From the NCBI GenBank assembly GCA_003153775.1, contig PMBI01000009.1:1-50911 (forward strand): a stretch of 50,911 bases of DNA, written 5' to 3'. This stretch comes from Syntrophaceae bacterium (GTDB taxonomy: Bacteria; Desulfobacterota; Syntrophia; Syntrophales; UBA2185). A program made the translations under genes and the position numbers. Shown here one piece after another: positions 44,842-50,911 of the stretch; the first letter of the stretch is position 1; the number at the start of each line of letters is the position of its first letter. A model generated the notes under the pieces. That model did no database searches. It worked only from the letters and a program-made list of their open reading frames with translations, and was not told the origin of the DNA.

Positions 44842-46764
44842 ATGTCTCAAGAAGAACCATACTATCGTCGCCAGTTACTGATCTGTCTTTTTCTCACGGT
44901 GGCAGTGCTTGCTGCCTTCTGGCAGGTTAATCGTTGCGATTTCATTAATTATGACGATGAAGACTACATCACAGAGAACAGTCATATTAAGAATGGTATT
45001 ACGACAGAGGGCATCCGATGGGCATTCACGACCAGTCACGCTGCAAACTGGCACCCCCTGACCTGGCTTTCCCATATGCTGGACTGTCGGCTCTTTGGTT
45101 TAAAACCGGGACTGCATCACCTAATGAACGTTTTCTTTCATATAGGCAATACGCTGTTATTATTTCTCATCCTCAATCGAATGACCCACGCACTCTGGCA
45201 GAGCGCCTTTGTGGCTGCTTTATTCGCACTTCACCCTCTCCACGTAGAGTCTGTCGCCTGGGTTGCCGAGCGCAAAGACGTACTCTCGACTTTCTTCTGG
45301 ATGCTCACAACGGGAGCATATATCTTTTATGTTGAACGTCCGGTACTTCAAAGATATCTGCCTGTTCTGATATTTTTTGCTTTAGGACTGATGGCTAAAC
45401 CCATGCTGGTAACTCTTCCTTTTGTCCTCCTCCTTCTCGACTATTGGCCTCTGCAGCGATTCCAGCAGAAAAGATCGCCTAAGGAGATCCAAGCGGACTC
45501 GCGTGGACCTGTGTCTGTGGTTAAGCAAAAAGGAGCTGCGAAGAAGAAGCACGCAGAAAAGTCAGAGGAGAAAGCAGAAAAACCTGTAGATTCCAAGTAT
45601 CGGTGGACATTGATTCGTCCCCTGCTCTGGGAAAAAATCCCCCTCTTTGCCTTGACGGCGCTCTCATGCATCGTAACATACGTTGTCCAGCAGAAGGGCG
45701 GCGCAGTGGCATCCATTGAGGCATTCCCCCTGAGTGACCGTCTTGCGAATGCCTTCGTTTCCTTTGTCGTCTACATCAGAAAAATGATGTGGCCAAGTGA
45801 TCTTGCCATCTTTTATCCTCATGCGGGGCTATTGCCCTCCTGGCAAGTCATAGGCGCGGTCTTGCTCCTCCTCTCCCTAACCATAGCCGTCATCCGGGCG
45901 GCAAGGGAAATCCCTTATCTGGCCGTGGGGTGGCTATGGTATGTGGGTACACTCATACCCGTCATCGGTATTGTGCAAGTCGGCGCACAGGCGCGGGCGG
46001 ACCGCTATACCTATGTCCCCCTGATCGGGTTGTTCATGATAGCGGCCTGGGGCATTCCCGAGCTCTTGAAAAAATGGCGCTACCGGAAAGAGGTGCTTTT
46101 TGCGTCCTCTGCCATCATCCTTCTATGTTGTTTCACGGTGACATGGGCACAGGTCGGGTACTGGCGAAATAGCGTGACTTTGTTTGATCATGCCTTGAAG
46201 GTTACTGATCGTAATACGCGTGCGTATATCAACCTGGCTGCCGCCTACAACGACCTGGGCAATTACAGGAAAACGATAGAGGCCTGTGACGAAGCCATCA
46301 GGCTCGATGCAAGATTTGAGAAGGCCTATTATGATCGAGGTCTTGCTTACAGCAGGCTAGGGAACTACAGGCAGGCGATCGATGATTACGACAGAGCCAT
46401 AGAGTTAAACCCGAAATATACAAAGGCCTACAATAACCGTGGCATCGCCAATGACATTCTTGGCAACCACAAACAGGCGATAGACGACCTTGATAGGGCT
46501 ATCGGGCTGAACCCAAAATATGCGGAAGCCTATTACAACCGGGGTATTGCGTATGGCAGACTTGGCACCTACAAACAGGCCCTTGGAGACTTTGACAGAG
46601 CCATCGGGCTGAACCCAAAATATGCGGAGGCCTATTACAACCGAGCGGCCTCTTATTACAGCCTCGGTAACCAAAGGCAGGCATTTGAAGATATGAAGAC
46701 AGCGGCACGATTCGGCGACGAAGATGCAAAGAACTTTTTGAGAAGCCAGGGGATGAGCTGGTAG
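44842..46764 (+). CDS. GT-C-like membrane protein with C-terminal TPRs (TMTC-type), copy 2
   Basis: 640 residues, clearly paralogous to the preceding gene: FINYDDEDYITEN (D38-D39), AANWHPLTWLSHMLD, FALHPLHVESVAWVAERKDV. The basic loop lies at ~210-250, and ~460-630 holds five TPRs. The last TPRs are almost identical in DNA (102-base period; see repeat). AAGGAAA lies 9 bases before the ATG. Roles as for copy 1: probable polyprenyl-sugar glycosyltransferase with a TPR docking domain. Confidence 0.86.
   Translation: MSQEEPYYRRQLLICLFLTVAVLAAFWQVNRCDFINYDDEDYITENSHIKNGITTEGIRWAFTTSHAANWHPLTWLSHMLDCRLFGLKPGLHHLMNVFFHIGNTLLLFLILNRMTHALWQSAFVAALFALHPLHVESVAWVAERKDVLSTFFWMLTTGAYIFYVERPVLQRYLPVLIFFALGLMAKPMLVTLPFVLLLLDYWPLQRFQQKRSPKEIQADSRGPVSVVKQKGAAKKKHAEKSEEKAEKPVDSKYRWTLIRPLLWEKIPLFALTALSCIVTYVVQQKGGAVASIEAFPLSDRLANAFVSFVVYIRKMMWPSDLAIFYPHAGLLPSWQVIGAVLLLLSLTIAVIRAAREIPYLAVGWLWYVGTLIPVIGIVQVGAQARADRYTYVPLIGLFMIAAWGIPELLKKWRYRKEVLFASSAIILLCCFTVTWAQVGYWRNSVTLFDHALKVTDRNTRAYINLAAAYNDLGNYRKTIEACDEAIRLDARFEKAYYDRGLAYSRLGNYRQAIDDYDRAIELNPKYTKAYNNRGIANDILGNHKQAIDDLDRAIGLNPKYAEAYYNRGIAYGRLGTYKQALGDFDRAIGLNPKYAEAYYNRAASYYSLGNQRQAFEDMKTAARFGDEDAKNFLRSQGMSW
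46396..46640 (+). repeat. Near-identical 102-base TPR-coding repeats
   Basis: The blocks around 46399, 46501 and 46603 are spaced 102 bases apart, one 34-residue TPR. The copies at 46501 and 46603 share GGGCTGAACCCAAAATATGC and continue almost unchanged. This suggests recent unit duplication, with scope for copy-number change. Confidence 0.8.
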
Positions 46765-46787
46765 CAGTGTCCAGATTCCTGTTCTAT

Positions 46788-47324
46788 TCAAAGCTTCCGC
46801 ATTTTTTCCATTGCCGATTTTTTTCTCCGGGAAAGTCTCCTTGACGGCCCTTTCTTTTTTGCTCGTGCTGTTGTTGCATCTTCATCTTCTTTATCTAATC
46901 GTTCTTCCTCGTGGCGGGCATTGCCGGTCATAGCGTTTTTCGCCCGTCCCATAAGCCCGTCAAACTCCTGCGATGATATTGCTGTCCCCCCCCTGCGACT
47001 GACATAATCGGCGATGTCCCTGTCCGACGTGACAACAACAACTTCTTCCGCCCTCTCTTGAACCATGCGTTTGATGACTTCATCCGCTTTCTCACCTTTT
47101 CGGGAATATATGATGTCTATGCCTGAGAGCTTATCCCTCTCTTCCTCGACAGGTCCACCCTGCCAGCCGTCGAAAACAATGGTCACCTTGTGTCCCTTCT
47201 GTTTCCTATAATGGGACACACTTTTTGCCAGGGCATTCCTGCCAGCCTCCAGGCTTAATCTCTCATGCCGTCTCAGCGCATCGGACTGTCTTATGAGATT
47301 GTATCCGTCAATGATGATGTGCAT
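46788..47324 (-). CDS. NYN-domain ribonuclease, YacP-like
   Basis: 178 residues. The PIN/NYN core shows IIIDGYNLI (D6, N9), VTIVFDGWQGG, SGIDIIYSRKGEKADEVIKR and VVTSDRDIADYVSRRG, with the acidic residues expected of a metal-dependent nuclease. YacP family members such as B. subtilis Rae1 cut mRNA in the ribosome (family knowledge). The C-terminus is a long basic tail (ARAKKKGPSRRLSRRKKSAM) suited to RNA or ribosome binding. Confidence 0.85.
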   Translation of the reverse strand: MHIIIDGYNLIRQSDALRRHERLSLEAGRNALAKSVSHYRKQKGHKVTIVFDGWQGGPVEEERDKLSGIDIIYSRKGEKADEVIKRMVQERAEEVVVVTSDRDIADYVSRRGGTAISSQEFDGLMGRAKNAMTGNARHEEERLDKEDEDATTARAKKKGPSRRLSRRKKSAMEKMRKL

Positions 47325-47491
47325 GATGGATGGTGTCCGCTTTAGTTCATCAAGTAATAATTTCGGGCGGGAAGGATGCCTTTTCCACAGCCACGCAGTG
47401 GTTACTATGCAAACCTTTTCTCATGCGAATTTCAAGACTCACAGGAAATGGAGAATGCGCTTTTTCTTTATACAAATCTTGCCGGGAAACA

Positions 47492-48151
47492 TTATCGTAA
47501 CTTCTTGCCGCGAGGTCTATCTTTGACGGCGACCCCATGCAAAAATATATTCACTACCTCATTGATGATTTTGTCCATCGCCAGTGGAACAACGTCTTTT
47601 CCTTGCAAGATTTCCTGGGAATAAAGAAAGCCGTATAGCATGTTGTGAAAGATATGTGCCTGAATATAGGGATCGCCCTTCCTTATAAGACCCTTGTCTT
47701 GAAAAGTCTTGAAATAAACGGCAATATTCTCCATTAATCGATGACGGACTTTCCGATAATATTCTTTGCCGAATTCTTTATTGAAAGCCGACTCTGAGAC
47801 TACGAATCTAATCATCGGAATGCGTTGCTCAAGCTTGCCAAAATATTTCTTCCCTATGGAGTGCATAAAATCCCTCGGGCTTAGTTTCGCAAGCGTATCG
47901 TCACCTATTGATTCTATGAAACCGGTAGCGCCCGTTATTCCAATAAGTTCCATAGCCAGTGTTCTCTTATTGGGAAAATAGCGATATACAGTCCCATGCG
48001 CTACGCCCGCGAGGGCGGCAATATCCGACATCCTACCTTGGTGATAGCCACGTTTAGCGAAAATCTCGAGCGCGGCCTGTAGAATATCTTCGCGGCGCTG
48101 CTTCTCCGGTAAAACCGTCCTTTTCCTCTTTTTCTTATTTCTTAAATTCAT
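47492..48151 (-). CDS. TetR-family regulator, divergent from an acyl-CoA dehydrogenase
   Basis: About 219 residues. The N-terminal HTH is clear: ILQAALEIFAKRGYHQGRMS followed by DIAALAGVAHGTVYRYFPNK. The C-terminal ligand-binding helices are of the type found in fatty-acid-responsive TetR proteins (FadR/PsrA-like). The basic start NLRNKKKRKRTVL is unusual but plausible. Start ATG at 48151; an in-frame GTG lies at 48163. The 500-base gap to the divergent dehydrogenase holds a candidate operator, so acyl-CoA sensing is inferred. Confidence 0.88.
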   Translation of the reverse strand: MNLRNKKKRKRTVLPEKQRREDILQAALEIFAKRGYHQGRMSDIAALAGVAHGTVYRYFPNKRTLAMELIGITGATGFIESIGDDTLAKLSPRDFMHSIGKKYFGKLEQRIPMIRFVVSESAFNKEFGKEYYRKVRHRLMENIAVYFKTFQDKGLIRKGDPYIQAHIFHNMLYGFLYSQEILQGKDVVPLAMDKIINEVVNIFLHGVAVKDRPRGKKLR

Positions 48152-48502
48152 TTCTTGCCCCACACATTCTGTATTTCACAAGGTTGTATTTAACACAAAA
48201 GTCCGATGATTATGAATTTGTTTGTACCCTCTACAGCGCCTTCTAATATTTGTCAAAGTCATAATATGCCTTCTTGAAATTCAGGGTGCGACGATCCGCA
48301 AGATTCCCATCAGCCCGCAGAATCATTGGCTGCTGATCGGGCATTCTTGAAAATACTTCACGTTGAATGTATTGCCCGGGTAAAGATCACGCTATGAACC
48401 CGATGTTGTACATTACCGGCTGCTGTGATTAATATCCCTCGATGCAATCCATATCGCTTTTTTGCATATGCAAAATTTGTCATTATATCATGCTTAATGT
48501 CG

Positions 48503-48581
48503 TTGACTTTAGCCATAACCGAAGGTATAGACAGACGGACCAGAGGGATATACCAAAGTACGGCGGACCTGACCGATACCT
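48503..48581 (+). promoter_or_regulatory. Promoter and candidate TetR operator of the acyl-CoA dehydrogenase gene
   Basis: TTGACT (48503-48508), exactly 17 bases, then TATAGA (48526-48531). An imperfect inverted repeat (AGGTATAG..ACGGACC at 48523-48541 against CGGACCTGACCGATACCT at 48564-48581) overlaps the -10 box and start site, and CGGACC(A/T)GA occurs twice in direct orientation. The rest of the 513-base gap 48152-48664 shows no gene. Confidence 0.5.
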
Positions 48582-48664
48582 CATTATTGATGGAATGCCC
48601 AATACCAAGGTGAGTAAAATTAATAAGAATCAGTTGAGAAAACTAATGGTTAGGAGGGCGAAAA

Positions 48665-49807
48665 ATGGATTTTGAATTGAACGATGAATTGAAAATGTTG
48701 AAAGAGATGTCGTACAAATTTGCCCAAGCTGAATTTACCGGGATATCCCACGAATGTGACGAGGGCGAGAAATACACCCCGGATATTCGCAGAAAGGCCG
48801 CTGAAAATGGTCTTGTCGGGGCATGGATCCCCGAAGAATATGGCGGCGCAGGGGCTGGTTACTTGGGCAACACCATCATCACGGAAGAACTGTCCAAGGT
48901 TGATATGGGGATCGGCTTGAATGTAGTTGCCGCCACATTCGGCTGCGAATCCATACTGCAGTTCGGATCGGAAGAGCAAAAAAAGACATATCTCCCTCCC
49001 GTATGCAGGGGTGAACAGGTAAGCGCGGGAGCGTTTACGGAACCCAACGCAGGCACAGATGTGGCAGGATACAGAACGAAGGCCGTCAAGGACGGAAGTG
49101 ACTACGTCATCAGCGGAAACAAGATGTTCATAACCAATGGAAGCGTCTGTGACTTCATGGTAGCTCAGTGCATCACTAATCCGGAGGAAAAAAAGCATAA
49201 TAGCTTCAGCCTTATAATAGTTCCCGCAGGTACCCCGGGAATAACAAGAAACAAGATTCACGGGAAAATGGGTATCCGTTCCAGTGACACGGCAGAAATC
49301 GCTTTTGAGGATGTGCGGGTTCCCCGGACTAACCTCGTCGGCAAGGAGGGCAACGGCTTCCGCCAGTTGATGCACTTCTTTGATACGACAAGGGTGATGG
49401 TCGCTGGCCAGGCCCTCGGCCTTTCCGAAGGTTGTCTGGAGACAAGCATCAAATACGTCAAAGAGAGAACAGCTTTTGGAGCCCCCCTGGGTTCATTCCA
49501 GCTGACACAGATGAAACTGACGGAAATGGCAATCAAGATAGAGTCTCTACGGGGCCTTATTTATAAATCGGCATGGCTTCTTGATCAGGGCAGGCCGGAC
49601 TATACCCTGGCTGCGATGGCAAAATTCTTGGGAGGTCAGACCGCGGTGTTCTGTGCGAACTACGCCGTGGAATTGCACGGTGGGTATGGCTACATCGACG
49701 AGTACAGCGTCCAGAAGTGGTACCGGGACGCCAAAATTCTCGAACTTTATGAGGGGACCAAAGAAGCTGAAATCATGACCATCGGCAGGATACTGCAAGC
49801 ACGGTAG
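48665..49807 (+). CDS. Acyl-CoA dehydrogenase (short/medium type)
   Basis: 380 residues, standard length. Signatures are AFTEPNAGTDVAGYRTKAVK, KMGIRSSDTAEIAFEDVRVP, the C-terminal HGGYGYIDEYSVQKWYRDAK and the catalytic Glu363 in ELYEGTKEAEIM. It oxidises an acyl-CoA with FAD and passes electrons to ETF. GGAGGG precedes the ATG. The divergent TetR gene and promoter overlap suggest substrate-induced control. Specificity is unknown. Confidence 0.93.
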   Translation: MDFELNDELKMLKEMSYKFAQAEFTGISHECDEGEKYTPDIRRKAAENGLVGAWIPEEYGGAGAGYLGNTIITEELSKVDMGIGLNVVAATFGCESILQFGSEEQKKTYLPPVCRGEQVSAGAFTEPNAGTDVAGYRTKAVKDGSDYVISGNKMFITNGSVCDFMVAQCITNPEEKKHNSFSLIIVPAGTPGITRNKIHGKMGIRSSDTAEIAFEDVRVPRTNLVGKEGNGFRQLMHFFDTTRVMVAGQALGLSEGCLETSIKYVKERTAFGAPLGSFQLTQMKLTEMAIKIESLRGLIYKSAWLLDQGRPDYTLAAMAKFLGGQTAVFCANYAVELHGGYGYIDEYSVQKWYRDAKILELYEGTKEAEIMTIGRILQAR

Positions 49808-49813
49808 TCGTAC

Positions 49814-49862
49814 AAAAAATGCCCCCATCCCCGCCTTGATAGACACGGAGATAGGGGCATTT
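49814..49862. terminator. Terminator between the convergent dehydrogenase and rpe
   Basis: AAATGCCCC (49817-49825) pairs with GGGGCATTT (49854-49862), with an A-run on the left giving a U-run for the minus strand. Best suited to ending rpe transcription; it may also work in the other direction with the weak TTT tail. Confidence 0.7.
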
Positions 49863-49879
49863 CCAATTTTAAGTGGAGA

Positions 49880-50536
49880 TCAACCGCCTATTAGGGCTTT
49901 CATGGCCCTGATGGTGTGAGCATAGTCTCCGCTCCCGAAGATGGCGGCGCCCGAAACCATGACGTCTGCACCGGCTTCGGCAACCAATCCAATATTATCA
50001 ACAGTTATGCCACCGTCAACTTCGATGGCGACATCAGGTGAAACGGTATTCACCATCTCTCTGGCCTGCGCTATCTTCGGCAGGACGTGCTCTATGAATT
50101 TTTGTCCCCCGAATCCCGGATTAACGGACATGACAAGAAGGAGATCAATATCTTTCAGAATCGGCTCAACCTGAACGAGCGGTGTGGCAGGATTGAGAGA
50201 CACACCCGCCTTGACGCCCCGGTCCTTTATCTGGGCAATTGTCCTGTGGAGGTGCGATGCCGTCTCGACATGAACTGTTATGACATCACTTCCAGCCTCG
50301 GCAAAGGAGTCTATGTAACGCTCCGGATTTGAAATCATGAGATGCACATCGAAAGGAAGTCTCGTGATTCTTCGGAGCCATTTGACCGGACCCGGCCCGA
50401 TTGTGATATTGGGGACGAAATGACCGTCCATTACATCTACGTGTATCCAGTCGGCGCCCGCCGCTTCCACAGCCATGATTTCTTCACCGAGCCTGCTGAA
50501 GTCAGCGGAAAGAATGGACGGGGCAATTTTTTTCAT
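49880..50536 (-). CDS. rpe: Ribulose-phosphate 3-epimerase
   Basis: 218 residues, TIM barrel. Interconverts ribulose 5-phosphate and xylulose 5-phosphate. The metal-site motifs are intact: SILSADFSRLGEEI, HVDVMDGHFVPNITIGP, FDVHLMISNPERYI, VMSVNPGFGGQKFI, EVDGGI. An AGAAGGC lies about 7 bases before the ATG. Confidence 0.96.
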   Translation of the reverse strand: MKKIAPSILSADFSRLGEEIMAVEAAGADWIHVDVMDGHFVPNITIGPGPVKWLRRITRLPFDVHLMISNPERYIDSFAEAGSDVITVHVETASHLHRTIAQIKDRGVKAGVSLNPATPLVQVEPILKDIDLLLVMSVNPGFGGQKFIEHVLPKIAQAREMVNTVSPDVAIEVDGGITVDNIGLVAEAGADVMVSGAAIFGSGDYAHTIRAMKALIGG

Positions 50537-50738
50537 TACATGCCTTCTTTTCCGTTCTCATGAGACTTATGAGAAAACTTATCTTTTGTCATTCTTGAAA
50601 GATGACTATTGACAAAGTGTCTGTACACCATCAATGCTGACGTGTCAATAATTACTGAAAGGGAGAAAAGACCCTTGACAAAATAATTGCAAAAGCCCAT
50701 GCTTCCGGAAAAATCCAATCACATAATTGCAATCACAA
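50537..50738. other. Control region between rpe and waaA
   Basis: About 200 AT-rich bases between divergent genes. A TTGACA at 50675-50680 has only a weak CATGCT 17 bases later on the plus strand. No structure or gene is evident. Confidence 0.3.
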
Positions 50739-50911
50739 ATGTACCTTCTTTATAACATTCTATTAGTAATGGCAGCCCTGCTGGCTCTCCCCTACTATGC
50801 GATCAAAATGGCGCTGACGGGAAAATACAGAAAAAGCATGGGGCCGAAATTTGGGCTTGTCCGGCCTTCAACCTTTGCGGAGATGAAGGGCAGCCCCAGG
50901 ATATGGATACA
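50739..50911 (+). CDS. waaA: 3-deoxy-D-manno-octulosonic-acid (KDO) transferase, N-terminus (runs off window)
   Basis: The first 57 residues are seen: MYLLYNILLVMAALLALPYY, then KMALTGKYRKSMGPKFGL and a terminal RIWIH. This is the membrane anchor and opening of WaaA/KdtA, which adds KDO to lipid A precursor. It shows the organism makes lipopolysaccharide. The 3' end lies outside the window. No clear ribosome site precedes the ATG. Confidence 0.82.
   Translation, partial: MYLLYNILLVMAALLALPYYAIKMALTGKYRKSMGPKFGLVRPSTFAEMKGSPRIWI

Noticed and set aside
46396-46640. Possible CRISPR or minisatellite from regular 102-base spacing
   Set aside because: The units are in-frame TPR codons of 34 residues inside a gene, with no spacers or cas genes.
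50536-50718. 60-codon minus-strand open frame upstream of rpe
   Set aside because: No ribosome site, no similarity I recognise, and it covers the AT-rich control region between rpe and waaA.
1-50911. tRNA, rRNA or CRISPR arrays
   Set aside because: No cloverleaf-like, rRNA-like or spaced-repeat sequence was recognised on reading; a tRNAscan or CRISPR search would confirm.

Overview
The window looks like a Desulfobacterota (former Deltaproteobacteria) chromosome, probably near the Syntrophales/Syntrophorhabdia; this is inferred, not proven. The clues are moderate GC, Gram-negative envelope genes (secretin, lipoproteins, waaA), a rimP-nusA-infB cluster, a DUF39 homocysteine-biosynthesis protein, acyl-CoA dehydrogenases, and type IV pilus genes with a c-di-GMP riboswitch.

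Layout. (1) Bases 1-6400 are an accessory region. It holds the right end of an IS3-family element that truncates a DUF2971 gene, gene remnants, and two large minus-strand lipoprotein genes: a caspase-fold (peptidase C14) protein and a TPR-CHAT protein. The CHAT gene lies between two 90%-identical 100-bp copies of the 3' end of the neighbouring acyl-CoA dehydrogenase gene. A second, 45-bp repeat brackets the whole protease pair. (2) 6416-8074 is a long acyl-CoA dehydrogenase. (3) 8300-21423 is the translation/RNA cluster: promoter and hairpin leader, rimP, nusA, infB, ylxP, rbfA, nrnA, truB, rpsO, pnp, then an M16 peptidase, dut and a DUF39 protein. (4) 21560-27806 starts with a strong promoter and two inverted repeats, followed by a small XRE-type regulator, ftsB, pilMNOPQ and a TPR lipoprotein. 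(5) On the minus strand, 35431 down to 27905 is the minor-pilin/adhesin operon: a c-di-GMP-I riboswitch, a DsbC-like isomerase, FimT, PilV, PilW, PilX, an unknown secreted protein, the large Cys-rich PilY1, and a terminator. (6) 35879-42610 carries a TPR protein, an Xaa-Pro peptidase, gcvH, a LipM-like transferase, hisC, rpsU, a LOG-family protein and holA. (7) 42714-46764 has two tandem paralogous GT-C (TMTC-like) membrane proteins with C-terminal TPRs. (8) 46788 to the end has a NYN nuclease, a TetR regulator divergent from a second acyl-CoA dehydrogenase, rpe, and the start of waaA.

How it works together. The two pilus blocks supply the inner-membrane alignment complex (PilMNOP), the outer-membrane secretin (PilQ with a PilF-like lipoprotein), and the minor-pilin/PilY1 tip complex. 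A c-di-GMP aptamer controls only the tip block. A Dsb isomerase is encoded at the head of the operon whose last product, PilY1, has about 25 cysteines. GcvH followed by a LipM-type transferase forms a lipoylation pair. The most unusual part is the caspase/CHAT lipoprotein pair next to IS and DUF2971 debris. Two clan-CD protease folds on the same cell-envelope route, at a site of repeated insertion, make it a candidate undescribed signalling or defence module, but nothing in the sequence proves that role.
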